The position numbers and the translations under genes are program-made. The notes below the pieces were generated by a model. That model saw only the letters and a list, made by a program, of their open reading frames with translations. It was not told where the DNA came from and ran no database searches. From assembly GCF_000817775.3 (NCBI RefSeq), contig NZ_JTHE03000048.1, positions 1 to 47,136 of the forward strand: a stretch of 47,136 nucleotides of DNA, written 5' to 3'. This DNA comes from Lyngbya confervoides BDU141951. GTDB taxonomy: Bacteria; Cyanobacteriota; Cyanobacteriia; Thermosynechococcales; Thermosynechococcaceae. Every line of letters begins with the position of its first letter. Within the stretch, counting starts at the first letter, position 1. Positions 17,643 through 26,809 of the stretch are shown in pieces.

Positions 17643-17769
17643 GGGGCAAAGGCGCGATCGCAGGGAAGGACGGTGCACTCTTCTCACGTTAAACCATCGT
17701 TCACCCATAATAGAAGCTAGTGGAAATCACCTTCTCACCTTGCTGCTTCAATTGGCTCACCGTTGCTCT

Positions 17770-18381
17770 ATGCTCCATTCCTCTTGCCCTCGCCTTATTC
17801 GATGGCTCAGCATTAGCGGTCTCTGGGGATGGATGAGTCTCTCCTGGCCGGGACAGGCGGCCCAGCCTCAAAATTGTGCTGTCCTGGAAGGCGCCTCTGA
17901 ACCCGCCAGTCAAACTCTGCGCACCGTGAAGCTGAGATCGTTGGGGGTGGAGGTGGATATTCCCCAGAACTATCGGGCCATGCTGCGCCAGAATGGGGCC
18001 GTCACTCTTTTGCATCCCGCTGACTTTGCCAGAATTCAATGTATTGTCCAAGGGGGCCAAGGCGGGGGCGGTCTTTACTCGGAAACCATTGCCCGCGTTC
18101 CCCGCGACTCCACCAAAACCTTGGAAGAACAGGCCATTGCATCCGTGGGCTATCAGTTCAATGCAGCTGGCAAAAAAATTCCCCTTGGACAAGCCATAGA
18201 ACATAATCATCCCAATGGGCTATCGGGGTATTTGACCTTTACCCCCGTAGGCTATAGCGCGGCATTTTTGGGTGCCTGGCCCAGGGAAGTCAAGCTTCTT
18301 CAGGTCAGTGCCAGCTGCGATTGCGAAGTCGACCTTTCAGCGGTGAAGGACTTACTCTCCCGGATCAGGCCACTGCCCTAG
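17770..18381 (+). CDS. exported hypothetical protein
   Basis: The protein is 203 residues from ATG 17770. A hydrophobic signal segment (RWLSISGLWGWMSLSWPGQAAQ) is followed by a mature beta-rich domain, VKLRSLGVEVDIPQNYRAMLRQNGAVTLLHPADFARIQC. Three cysteines (QC, CDC) lie in the mature part. It resembles small extracytoplasmic proteins of cyanobacteria with no assigned function. The upstream in-frame extension overlaps selO antisense and is unlikely to be used. The gene is divergent from selO. Confidence 0.55.
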   Translation: MLHSSCPRLIRWLSISGLWGWMSLSWPGQAAQPQNCAVLEGASEPASQTLRTVKLRSLGVEVDIPQNYRAMLRQNGAVTLLHPADFARIQCIVQGGQGGGGLYSETIARVPRDSTKTLEEQAIASVGYQFNAAGKKIPLGQAIEHNHPNGLSGYLTFTPVGYSAAFLGAWPREVKLLQVSASCDCEVDLSAVKDLLSRIRPLP

Positions 18382-18452
18382 GGTCACCCGCTGGTTCGAA
18401 TTCTCCCTGGCTGGGTTGAGCGTGTTAAGCGAAAAGCCCTGTGCCCACCAGC

Positions 18453-21400
18453 TCAGCCCCAAGCCTGCTGGGCCTGCAACACCTGGTCGTACTCTCGGAG
18501 GCGCTGGCTCAAAAACCGACAGATCTCCAGGCTGATATGGGGGCGCTGCAGCATGAGACTTTTAAACTTTTGCTTTTCTAGTTTCAGAATGCGGCTCTCT
18601 TCCAGGGCGATCGCACTGTCCCAGTGGGGGGCATCGTCCAGGAGAGAAATTTCGCCAAAGTAGTCTCCAAGGGAGCGCTGCTTGAGCTGATGAACCTGAC
18701 CTTGCACCGTTTTACACAGCTGAACCTTTCCGGCCTCAATGCAATAAAAATGGGTGCCCCAACTGTCCTCGGTGTAAATCGTTTGTCCCGCCGCAAACTG
18801 TTCGGCCTCCATGGCTTCGCTAATCAGCTGCAGTTCATCGAGGGTGAGATTTTGGAAAAGCACAACCTGCTTCAGTAAAAGAATGCGGTTCATGAAGGGG
18901 GGCAGCGTCGGGTGAGATTGAAAAACCTGATGAGTAACCTGGCGCACCACAGGATCGGCGTCCTGGTAGACCAGCTGGGCCAGACTCGAAAGGGCCACAA
19001 TCGCGGCAATCTTAATCCAGCGGTCCTTAACCGCAAGAGCCTCTAGCAGGATTTGAAGACCCCGTTCCTTCAGCCAGGGTAGCGAAGGAGAAGGGGTCCT
19101 GGGATTGGGGTGCGGCAAGGCTTCCAGGATCGGCAACAGCGGTCGCACAAAGCGGCGATCTGATAGGGAGGCTAAGACCTCCACGGCATTGGACCGATTC
19201 TGATTCCCCTGGTCTTGCAAGATTCGGTTAACGGCGGTCAGAGTTCTAGCGTGACCCAGGTGGGACAAAATTCGCAAGACCTGCTCGATGACCTGCTGCT
19301 GAAAATCCTGAATGGCAACATCAAGGGGCTGCCAGAGGGGATCACTGCGGGGAATTTCGCGCTGCCAGGTCTGGGTCTGGGCCAGCAGTTCAAAGTCTTG
19401 GGTTAGAAACCGGTAAAGTCGCTCCTGGGCCTGGGGGGTGCGCAGCTGACCGAGAATTTCCACTCCGGCATTCACCAACTGGGGGTCTTTGGCCCGCAGA
19501 GCGCGTTCTCCAACCTGTAACCCAGCCTGGGGATACTGAGCAATCAGCGGGATGATCGTCGATCGCACCTGGGCACTCGCATCTTGAAGTCCATGCTCCA
19601 AACGCGGGAGCGCCGCCGGGAGGGTGGCCTTGCCGATGAGCCGCAGCGCGGCCTGGCGAACACCCGGTTGGGCATGGTCCAGATAGGGGTCTGCGAGGGT
19701 CAGCCGCGAGGGGTCACAGCGGGGCAAAAGCTCATCAAGGACCTCTAACCCCTCCTGAGTGAGAAGGGCTTGCTGCCCCAGCAGATTTTGAACCACGCCG
19801 TTTAAGCGGGGCGGAGCGCACAGGGCCGCCACCCGCAAAATAGCCTGCCCGCCGCGATCGCCCACGGGCGCGCCCAACAGCGCCTCTGCCTGGGCGGTGA
19901 GAGCCTCAGGCAGATCCGGCTGGAGCAAAATGGCCACCGCTGCCAGGGCACGAAGTTCCTGAAGGTCATCCCGGAGCAAGGTCCAAAGCTGCGCTTGCGC
20001 AAAGGGATAACCCTGGACAATCAGGGCTTCCAGGGCAATGACCCGATGGTGACTCAGGCCGGTGTCCAGGATTTGCAGCAGGGCACAGTGATCCTGAACC
20101 TCGCCCAAACGGCTCAGGAGCGCTAAGACTTTTTGCCGAAGACCGGGGTGGTCAGGATGGGTGAGCTGTTGAATGTCTGGCAAAAACTCTAAGGGATCCC
20201 TCAAACGCAGCGCCAAATCAAGGCCCTGCATCTGGGTAGAGAGATCCGGCTGTTGAAGCAGATCATGAGCCAGGGCAATGCTTTGATCGGTGTCCATGAT
20301 GCTTCCCTGGGGCAGCGCCTCCAAATCCACCGCATCCAGGCGAATCATTTTCTCAAGCCCCTGGCCATAGAATCGGCCCATGGGAAATCTCACCAGCCCC
20401 AGGAGCAGCGTCAGCCCTGCAGCAATCCAGGCCACCTGGCCCAGATTAAACTGATTGCGAGCAATCCCCAGAAAGGCACCCACCAGAATCAGCCCCAGGG
20501 CATAGAAAATGCCGTCACTCAGGGTGCGAATGCGGCCAATGTAATCCTTGGGGACAGCATTATAGTTAAGCTGATGAATCGGCAGGTTGATGCTCTTAAA
20601 TAGAGCATCTCCATTCAGGTGCAACGTTACCCCGGTAAACAGGTTGATATTAACCAGAAAAGCGCCCAAGCTGACCAAGGTTGTGAGGGGATAGATGATA
20701 TTGACCTTGGCCACCCCGAAGCGCTGCAAGAGGGGGCGAGTGAAGCAGTAAAGCACCACAACTTGAGTGAGGCTGACAATGATGCGAATCAAGCCTAAAA
20801 ACTGGGTCAGTTGATCGCTGGTGAAATGCTGCTCGTAGACGCTAAACCAGAGATATTCACTGGTCAGGTAGATAATCACCAGCAAAAAACTGCTGGCCGC
20901 CAGAAACAGCATGAGCGGATACTGGCGCACCAGCCCTGGAAAGGTATGTAGATTTTCCAGGAGGCCAATCTTGATCCTTGGGCTAGAGGGAGCGGCAACC
21001 ACTTGGGTGTGGGTTTTTTCCAAAATGAAGAGCTGAACCATGGCCAGCCCCAGCAAGATGGGGACCACGAACAGGAGATTGGCGGTGGGAATGATCCGAG
21101 AAAGGCCGAGGGTTATGCTGCCCCCCAGCAACATGCCGACGGCTTGCCCTATCCCAATCAGGGGAGCAAGCTGCTTGTATTCCGTAGCCGTGAAATAGTC
21201 GGTCAGCAGGCTGGAGTAGAGTAGGGTGTTGTGGAAATCCCACTGAAAAAACAGCAGAATCATCAGCAGGTAATAGATGCCAGGGATATCGAGGGCAATG
21301 AACCCGCGCAGCCCCAGGGAAACTCCAATGGCCACCCCCAGCATGATCCGAAACAGCTGAGGGCGACTGTAGCGGTCCACCACCTGGGAAAAAAAGGTAT

Positions 21401-21641
21401 AGGCCGGAAGCGATCCCAAACCGATGCAGATAAACACCAGAGGCAGCTGATAGGCCCCCACGTGGGTGAGGAAAAGAGAGTTGGCAATGGCCATTTCCAG
21501 GACGCTGTAGGCCAATACCGTAACCGCCAGCAGCCAAAGTTGTCCTAAACGACCAGACATCCAGGTCCGCACAGGGCGGGGCAGGATGGATTGCAACGGC
21601 TTTACCCAAACTGGAGGGATCTGATCGACGCTCATGGGCAC
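18453..21641 (-). CDS. large nucleotide-transporter-like protein with HEAT repeats and a cNMP-binding domain
   Basis: The 1062-residue, three-part protein has residues 30-430 as about 12 membrane helices resembling the Npt/ATP:ADP translocase and MFS-like group. Residues about 460-900 are helical HEAT-type repeats (repeated LGxxGxxxALP-like pairs). Residues about 935-1045 form a cyclic nucleotide-binding domain (EQFAAGQTIYTEDSWGTHFYCIEAGKVQL, GDYFGEISLLDDAPHWDSAIA). The domain may gate or localise transport in response to cAMP or cGMP. Its phosphate cassette reads GEISLLDDAPHWDSA rather than the canonical RxA. A run of G lies before the ATGs. The substrate is unknown. Confidence 0.78.
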   Translation of the reverse strand: MPMSVDQIPPVWVKPLQSILPRPVRTWMSGRLGQLWLLAVTVLAYSVLEMAIANSLFLTHVGAYQLPLVFICIGLGSLPAYTFFSQVVDRYSRPQLFRIMLGVAIGVSLGLRGFIALDIPGIYYLLMILLFFQWDFHNTLLYSSLLTDYFTATEYKQLAPLIGIGQAVGMLLGGSITLGLSRIIPTANLLFVVPILLGLAMVQLFILEKTHTQVVAAPSSPRIKIGLLENLHTFPGLVRQYPLMLFLAASSFLLVIIYLTSEYLWFSVYEQHFTSDQLTQFLGLIRIIVSLTQVVVLYCFTRPLLQRFGVAKVNIIYPLTTLVSLGAFLVNINLFTGVTLHLNGDALFKSINLPIHQLNYNAVPKDYIGRIRTLSDGIFYALGLILVGAFLGIARNQFNLGQVAWIAAGLTLLLGLVRFPMGRFYGQGLEKMIRLDAVDLEALPQGSIMDTDQSIALAHDLLQQPDLSTQMQGLDLALRLRDPLEFLPDIQQLTHPDHPGLRQKVLALLSRLGEVQDHCALLQILDTGLSHHRVIALEALIVQGYPFAQAQLWTLLRDDLQELRALAAVAILLQPDLPEALTAQAEALLGAPVGDRGGQAILRVAALCAPPRLNGVVQNLLGQQALLTQEGLEVLDELLPRCDPSRLTLADPYLDHAQPGVRQAALRLIGKATLPAALPRLEHGLQDASAQVRSTIIPLIAQYPQAGLQVGERALRAKDPQLVNAGVEILGQLRTPQAQERLYRFLTQDFELLAQTQTWQREIPRSDPLWQPLDVAIQDFQQQVIEQVLRILSHLGHARTLTAVNRILQDQGNQNRSNAVEVLASLSDRRFVRPLLPILEALPHPNPRTPSPSLPWLKERGLQILLEALAVKDRWIKIAAIVALSSLAQLVYQDADPVVRQVTHQVFQSHPTLPPFMNRILLLKQVVLFQNLTLDELQLISEAMEAEQFAAGQTIYTEDSWGTHFYCIEAGKVQLCKTVQGQVHQLKQRSLGDYFGEISLLDDAPHWDSAIALEESRILKLEKQKFKSLMLQRPHISLEICRFLSQRLREYDQVLQAQQAWG

Positions 21642-21792
21642 CCCCCCCTCATCGGTTTGATCCCCTTGGCTTCCTCCCTTGGCCCCAGGAACAGAGAAGA
21701 ACAGGGAATCGGACCAGCCCTTGGCCGGGGGGAACTGGGGCTGGCTGGGTGACGCTGAGGTGAATGGGACAATCCATAGGTCTGAGCTGGGA

Positions 21793-21840
21793 GATTTCTA
21801 TACTGGAGGATTTTTATACTGGAAGATTTCTATACAGGGG
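21793..21840. repeat. three tandem 16-bp repeats
   Basis: Three consecutive copies: GATTTCTATACTGGAG, GATTTTTATACTGGAA and GATTTCTATACAGGGG, then a partial ATTTC. They lie in the 540-base gap between the divergent large transporter and the TspO gene. No ORF is credible in this gap. The copies contain TATACT-like -10 sequences, so a regulatory role is possible. Confidence 0.75.
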
Positions 21841-22181
21841 ATTTCGAAGGCTGCTTTTATCGCTCAGCCCGTCAGAGGATCGGGTCTAACCCGGCGTTGG
21901 AAGCGCGAGGGTTCTGGGCTAACACAAGGCTCCTGACGGTTGTGCGTGGGCGAAGGCCCCCGGACTTGCGTCAGGGGTTAGCTTCCATGATGACAAACTT
22001 CTGTGGCCCCGAGAAATCTACCCGGATAAAACTTGGGGACATAGGCCCCCAGGGATGAAAAGGGCCAACATTGCCCCCTTGTTTTCTGGGACGGGACTGT
22101 TACCCTGAAAACACATCGTCAGGGAATTGTCCGCCCTTAGCCGCTAAGGCCCTGACCCGTTTTGGATGGAGTAGTGGAGTC

Positions 22182-22646
22182 ATGCAAATCCCCTCTTGGC
22201 TTGCGATCGCAGGGGTTGCAATTGCCATTTTTGGCCTAGTGAATCGCCAGTCGGCGGCGGATCGGCGCTGGTTTTTTCGCCTCAAGCGCCCCCGCTGGCT
22301 GAGCTTTGAACCCATTATTCCAGTGATCTGGACCGTGATTTTAATCTGTGGCGTCTGGTCTGCCTACCTGGTTTGGGAAGCGAGCCAGAACGCAGGGTTG
22401 ATGGGGCTGTACGCCCTACTGGAGGTGCTCATTATGGGCTACAACAGCGGCATGGGAAAAATGCGCAGCCTCTGGGTCGGAGTCTGGATTGGCGCAGCCG
22501 GTTTTCTGGTGGGAGTTGTGACCGCCCTGGGGGTGGCCCCCGTTTCAGGGGCAGCCTTGGGATTGCTGATGCCCTACCTGATCTGGAGCCCGGTTGGCAC
22601 CTTCGTCACCTGGAAGATGATTCATCTAAATCCAGAGGATGCTTAG
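22182..22646 (+). CDS. TspO/MBR family protein
   Basis: The 154-residue membrane protein has five hydrophobic helices of the TspO (tryptophan-rich sensory protein) family. TspO proteins bind tetrapyrroles and affect their turnover and stress signalling. The first loop shows the family pattern, WFFRLKRPRWLSFEPIIPVIWTVILICGVWSAYLVW. Later helices contain SAALG and a Pro-Tyr pair (LLMPYLIWSP). I chose ATG 22182. The upstream in-frame extension to 22071 is hydrophilic and unconserved in appearance. Tryptophan content is somewhat lower than in classical members. Confidence 0.72.
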   Translation: MQIPSWLAIAGVAIAIFGLVNRQSAADRRWFFRLKRPRWLSFEPIIPVIWTVILICGVWSAYLVWEASQNAGLMGLYALLEVLIMGYNSGMGKMRSLWVGVWIGAAGFLVGVVTALGVAPVSGAALGLLMPYLIWSPVGTFVTWKMIHLNPEDA

Positions 22647-22772
22647 GATCAAGCGGCTGGATTCAGAACGCTTTCCTGAAAACACGTCCTTAAAGCACTT
22701 TCTTCAGAACGCTTCCTCAGAAGACTTCCGACCTGAACCCCCAAACTCAAAGAGTCAGCAAAGAGCAAGCAA

Positions 22773-23453
22773 ATGGCAATGCGTTTAGACAGAGTGGTTC
22801 CCTTCGGGAGAACGCTTGATGAATACATACAAATTTTTAACTTGAGTGAGGCGGACCTGAATCGGCGCATTCTTGGCGTTGGTGACGGTCCTGCTAGCTT
22901 TAACGCGGAAGCGACCCAACTGGGTAAGTCCGTTTGCTCCATTGACCCCATCTACGACTTTAGCGCAGCCCAAATTCAGCAGCGCTTTGATGCAGTGGTG
23001 GACGACATTCTCGATCAAGTCGCAGCAACACCCCAGGATTGGGTGTGGTCCTACCACCGATCACCGGCGGATCTGCGACGAAATCGGGAAACGGCCCTGG
23101 CCCGGTTTCTGGCAGACTACGACCTTGGGAAGCAAGCCGGACGCTATCGGAGTGGAGCCTTACCCAAACTGGAGTTTGCCAAGGATGCCTTTGATCTGGC
23201 GCTCTGCTCTCACTTTTTATTTTTGTATTCTGCCCAGGTGGATTACGAGTTTCACCGCGCCTCCATCTACGAAATGCTGCGCGTGAGCCCAGAGATTCGC
23301 ATCTTTCCGCTGTTGACCCTCATGCTGAAGCGATCGCCCCATCTAGATCCGCTCCTGCGGGATCTCACCCATCAGGGCTATTGGGTTTCAGTGCAGCGAG
23401 TTCCCTACGAACTGCAGCGCGGCGGGAATGAGATGCTGGTGGTCCGACGGTGA
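22773..23453 (+). CDS. SAM-dependent methyltransferase-like hypothetical protein
   Basis: The 226-residue protein has features of a class I methyltransferase fold: ILGVGDGPASFNAEA resembles the glycine-rich SAM loop, SVCSIDPIYDF the acidic strand-2 residue, and FDLALCSHFLFLY the strand-4 region. The C-terminus RGGNEMLVVRR fits strand 7. The family appears common in cyanobacteria as a conserved hypothetical. The substrate is unknown and no partner gene is adjacent. The chosen ATG sits about 15 bases after AAAGAGC, so its Shine-Dalgarno sequence is weak. A short start shift to MRLDR is possible. Confidence 0.65.
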   Translation: MAMRLDRVVPFGRTLDEYIQIFNLSEADLNRRILGVGDGPASFNAEATQLGKSVCSIDPIYDFSAAQIQQRFDAVVDDILDQVAATPQDWVWSYHRSPADLRRNRETALARFLADYDLGKQAGRYRSGALPKLEFAKDAFDLALCSHFLFLYSAQVDYEFHRASIYEMLRVSPEIRIFPLLTLMLKRSPHLDPLLRDLTHQGYWVSVQRVPYELQRGGNEMLVVRR

Positions 23454-23544
23454 CACAAGCCCCCACGCTCATCGCGAAGGCAAGCTGGCACCCCCCTGTC
23501 TCCCAGGGATCCGGGGCCTGCATGGGAGAGAAACCTTCACGCTT

Positions 23545-23985
23545 CTAGAAGGGAAGGGTATTGAAGTTCTTCAGAACCAGCTCAAGGAGCTGCGGGTTTT
23601 CAGTGATGAACCTTAAGATTTGCGGGTTTTTCTCGATGAATTTTGTCACCTGAGGATTGGACAAGATGTCCTCTATGGGGAGCTTTGACAAGATTTCCAG
23701 CAGACTCGACCCCGAAGCAGGAGCAGACTGACGCGCATTGGGAGAGTCGGGAAGGGGCGGCAGGGGCTTGATGACGGATTGGGTGGGGGCAGAATCCGGG
23801 GCACTCTCCGGGGCCACCGCTGGATTGGGGAGGACAGGCGATTCGTCGGAGGCGCTGGGGAGTGGACCGGCAGGGGAAAGGGGTTCAGCCAGGGAGGTGG
23901 CGGCGGTGAATCCGCTAATTCCCAGGCATAGACTGCTGGATAATAGGAGCGGAAGTAAGTGGGACCGTCTTATTGAAAGGTTCAT
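23545..23985 (-). CDS. exported proline-rich hypothetical protein
   Basis: The 146-residue protein has a signal peptide (LLPLLLSSSLCLGISGFTAATSLAEP). A Pro/Ala/Ser-rich disordered stretch (about 35-90) follows. The C-terminal helical segment has a repeating pattern, SNPQVTKFIEKNPQILRFITENPQLLELVL: three NPQ(x)L-like turns about 11 residues apart. AAGGAGAC lies upstream of the ATG. The repeated NPQ turns suggest a short helical repeat module. The function is unknown. Confidence 0.6.
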   Translation of the reverse strand: MNLSIRRSHLLPLLLSSSLCLGISGFTAATSLAEPLSPAGPLPSASDESPVLPNPAVAPESAPDSAPTQSVIKPLPPLPDSPNARQSAPASGSSLLEILSKLPIEDILSNPQVTKFIEKNPQILRFITENPQLLELVLKNFNTLPF

Positions 23986-24135
23986 TGAGGTCTCCTTTCC
24001 ATGAATTAGGAATAACTCTAATGTAGTCTATGGTCAAGGAATGGTCGAGACAGGGAGTTGCCACGGCCATCGGGGCATTGAGGCTCGACTCGCTCCGCTT
24101 TTCCCCTAGGGAAAGATGCCCCGTAACGCCATAGA

Positions 24136-24651
24136 ATGACACACGGTCCCGTTTCTCTGTGCTGCCCTTTCGTGATCTGTATTTCAACCATTCTCCTGCG
24201 CCAGATGCAGGACCACGCTCAAGCGCAATATCCCCTAGAATGCTGCGGTCTCATGTTGGGCCTCCCCGCAGGGCAATCAACCGATGGCCCGAGGGCAGCT
24301 AAGCAGGTGACCCAGATCTGTCCTGCCATCAATGCCTGGGAGCAGGCCCAGGCGGCCGGGGAGGGCGTAGACCTTCACAAAACGCCACGGGAGCGATACT
24401 GGATCGATCCGGCCTTTATCATTGCCACACAAAAGCAAGCACGCGATCGCCAGTGGTCCATTCTGGGGGTGTATCATTCCCATCCCCAGGGTCCGGCCCA
24501 GCCCTCGGAGTGCGATCGCCAGTGGGCCTGGTCCGACTATTCCTACGTGATTATGGGGATGGATCACGGTCAGGTGCAAGACTGCCAGAGCTGGGTTTTA
24601 GATGACCAGCATCAATTTCAGCCGGAACCAGTGCAGATTTTGAGGCCTTAG
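24136..24651 (+). CDS. M67 family JAMM metallopeptidase
   Basis: The Mov34/MPN/PAD-1 type zinc isopeptidase shows the JAMM motif complete: a Glu in YPLECCGLMLG, then HSHPQGPAQPSECD (His114, His116, Ser124, Asp127). Bacterial members cleave ubiquitin-like sulfur carriers or act in thiocarboxylate pathways. The first 12 codons look unconserved, and GTG 24172 is a credible alternative start matching relatives that begin VIxIS. The 3' end overlaps the convergent methyltransferase by 101 bases. The M67 C-terminus (SWVLDDQHQFQPEPVQIL) looks like the conserved one of the two. Confidence 0.82.
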   Translation: MTHGPVSLCCPFVICISTILLRQMQDHAQAQYPLECCGLMLGLPAGQSTDGPRAAKQVTQICPAINAWEQAQAAGEGVDLHKTPRERYWIDPAFIIATQKQARDRQWSILGVYHSHPQGPAQPSECDRQWAWSDYSYVIMGMDHGQVQDCQSWVLDDQHQFQPEPVQILRP

Positions 24652-25405
24652 CATAGCGAAGCAAAAAGGGACGCAGGAGGGCGGCATAGTCGGCGGTGTA
24701 GCAATGGCGACTGTGCTCCAGGGAAATTTCTGCCCTCTCTGGCACCCTGAACCGCCAGGAAAATTCCAGCAGGCTCCGCTTCGGCGGCAACTGGGGGCGG
24801 GGTTTGACTTGCCACAGGCGAGTGCAGTGGAGCCCCAGGACCTGGGCCTGGGCCAAGGCGGCAACGTGGTCTTGAAAGGGATAGATCATGGAAAATTGTC
24901 CCTGAGGGTGGAGGCAGGCGGCCACGCCCTGAAATAACACCTCCAGAGAGAGGCTCGTTTGCTGTCGGGCCTGGGTTCTGGGATTTAAGGTGGAGGAAGA
25001 GGATCTTGGAAAGTAGGGCGGATTTGCCACGATTAGGGTGTATGGGGGCCGATGCGCCGCCCGAGAAGGCGGAACCCTTGCTCTCCGGATCCAGGCTTGC
25101 AGAGACTGGTGGTGAACCTGAATGCGATGGATCCAGGGCGAACAGGCCACATTTTCACGCGCCTGCTCACAGGCCTTAAGGTCCACCTCCAGAGCATCAA
25201 TCTGGGCCTGGGGCGATCGCTGGGCCAGCATTAATGCCACAAGCCCGGTGCCGGTGCCAATGTCTAAAACCCTGGCCTGAGGAGGAATAGAGGTCCAGGC
25301 CCCCAGCAACATCCCATCGGTTCCCACCTTCATGGCGCAGCGATCTTGAGCGATGAGAAACTGCTGAAATTGAAAATAAGCTTGACCCCGACGTCCCATT
25401 CTCAA
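24551..25405 (-). CDS. tRNA1(Val) (adenine-N6)-methyltransferase-like
   Basis: The 284-residue class I methyltransferase is of the TrmN6/YfiC type. YfiC methylates A37 of tRNA1(Val). The SAM loop is VLDIGTGTGLVALMLAQR, the strand-2 acid lies in IDALEVD, and the N6-adenine motif is VANPPYF. The N-terminus FQFQQFLIAQDRCAMKVGTDGMLLGAW is typical. The final ~33 residues (after LLRY) run antisense into the M67 gene and look unconserved, so the ancestral stop was probably lost. The RNA target is inferred from the family. Confidence 0.82.
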   Translation of the reverse strand: MRMGRRGQAYFQFQQFLIAQDRCAMKVGTDGMLLGAWTSIPPQARVLDIGTGTGLVALMLAQRSPQAQIDALEVDLKACEQARENVACSPWIHRIQVHHQSLQAWIRRARVPPSRAAHRPPYTLIVANPPYFPRSSSSTLNPRTQARQQTSLSLEVLFQGVAACLHPQGQFSMIYPFQDHVAALAQAQVLGLHCTRLWQVKPRPQLPPKRSLLEFSWRFRVPERAEISLEHSRHCYTADYAALLRPFLLRYAKASKSALVPAEIDAGHLKPSSGSLAPDRDPSP

Positions 25406-25472
25406 CGCAGTCTGTGTCTACCCCAGAGTTTCTATTCCCCAAGTGTACTAGCCTCCTTCCCGGCAAACTCAG

Positions 25473-25522
25473 GGAAAGAAAACGCCCGTCCCTTCAGGCG
25501 AGAGTTGAAAACTGGGACGGGC
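25473..25522 (-). terminator. terminator of the fasciclin gene
   Basis: GCCCGTCCC (25484-25492) and GGGACGGGC (25514-25522) make a 9-bp GC-rich stem with a 21-base loop. On the minus strand it is followed by GTTTTCTTT. It is placed about 80 bases beyond the fasciclin stop. Confidence 0.6.
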
Positions 25523-25529
25523 TTGGATA

Positions 25530-25612
25530 TTCAGGTCGTGATCAGAAACTAACCCGGCTATTTAGATCGCGAGGGTTCAGGTCGTGATCAGGAACTAGCC
25601 AGGCTATTGTAG
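25530..25612. repeat. duplicated 3' end of the fasciclin gene
   Basis: TTCAGGTCGTGATCAG followed by AACTA-CC-GGCTATT occurs at about 25530-25564 and again at about 25576-25612, with few differences. The second copy contains the fasciclin stop codon (25604-25606). It looks like a local duplication of the gene end. Confidence 0.7.
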
Positions 25613-26371
25613 TCCTGCCGGCACCAGCACCTTATCAATGGCATGGATGACACCGTTGCTGGCCTCCACATCGGCCTGCTCAACGGTAGCATCATCAATC
25701 TTCACCGCTTCAGGTTCCACGGTGACTGTGGCGGGTGTACCCGCCACGGTTTCCACCTCACCCGAGGCAAGGTCCGCAGCCATCAGCTTCTGCGGCAGAA
25801 CGTGGTAGGTGAGCACCTTCACCAGCAGCGACTTATTGTCTGGCTGCAGGAGCGCCTCTAATACACCAGGAGGGAGGGCCTCAAAGGCGGCATTGGTGGG
25901 CGCAAACACGGTGAAGGCACCTTCACCGGAGAGGGTTTCCGTCAGGCCAGCGGCCTCAATGGCCTGCACGAGGGTAGAGAACTCCTCAGCAGAGCTGGCT
26001 AACTCCACCAGGGTTTTGGAGGCAGCGTCCGCCTCTGCAGCAGACGGGGTCTCAGCCGTGGGAGGATCCGCCTCTGTCAGATCCTCCACTGGGGTCACCG
26101 GATCAGCGGCGGTGTCGATCCCCTCCTCCGACGCGGCCGGGACAACGTCCGACTCGGGGGCCAAATCACTGGCCTTGGGCATCTCAGGTTCCGCGAGGGC
26201 TGGAACCGGCGGAACCGGTAGGGCCTCAGATCCTGGCGCCTCGGCTGAGGTGGGAGAACTGGGCGTGGATCCCTTCATCATCGAGTCCGCCTGGGCTGGA
26301 GACACCAAGCCCACAGACAGTCCCAAAATCAGCACCGGACTCCATTGCAAAACATGGGGAATCAATTTCAT
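25604..26371 (-). CDS. fasciclin (FAS1) domain protein, exported
   Basis: The 255-residue extracytoplasmic protein has a signal peptide (WSPVLILGLSVGLVSPAQA-D). A long acidic Pro/Ala/Glu linker (about 32-115) leads to one FAS1 domain (about 118-253): TLVELASSAEEFSTLVQAIEAAGL, FTVFAPTNAAFEALP, LTYHVLPQKL, and ASNGVIHAIDKVLVP. FAS1 domains mediate adhesion or surface interactions; the specific role here is unknown. A terminator and a duplicated segment follow the stop. It is divergent from hisIE across a 560-base gap. Confidence 0.9.
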   Translation of the reverse strand: MKLIPHVLQWSPVLILGLSVGLVSPAQADSMMKGSTPSSPTSAEAPGSEALPVPPVPALAEPEMPKASDLAPESDVVPAASEEGIDTAADPVTPVEDLTEADPPTAETPSAAEADAASKTLVELASSAEEFSTLVQAIEAAGLTETLSGEGAFTVFAPTNAAFEALPPGVLEALLQPDNKSLLVKVLTYHVLPQKLMAADLASGEVETVAGTPATVTVEPEAVKIDDATVEQADVEASNGVIHAIDKVLVPAGLQ

Positions 26372-26809
26372 ACCTTATACCCGCAATAGTTAGTGTTAGA
26401 GCGATGACTTGGATTCATCAAGGCTCAGGCCATCTTGACAACACACCCTCAGATAACCTGACCGCACACCCTAGATTGAATCGATGTCCTCTAAGTCTCG
26501 CGAATTGAAAACGCACTGTCGCAGACTAGCCGATTTTGACCCAAAAAACAGCGACCTCTTTTATCTTTTCGAAAAAAATATTTAAATCTCCGGCCTAAAC
26601 TCCTGCACCCTAAACGCATGGCAAAGGATTGAGAGGATCGGGCCTGATGTCATGATTTAATGACATAGCTAGACCTTTTCTGCAGGGACTGGAGTTTGCC
26701 CCTTAGGATCTTTGGGACAGATCCCACCCAAGGGAACAGTCCCAGAGATTCTGAGGGAAGGGGATCTGGGGGTGCCTCTGCGGACCATCAGGGATTAGAC
26801 TCAGGTATG

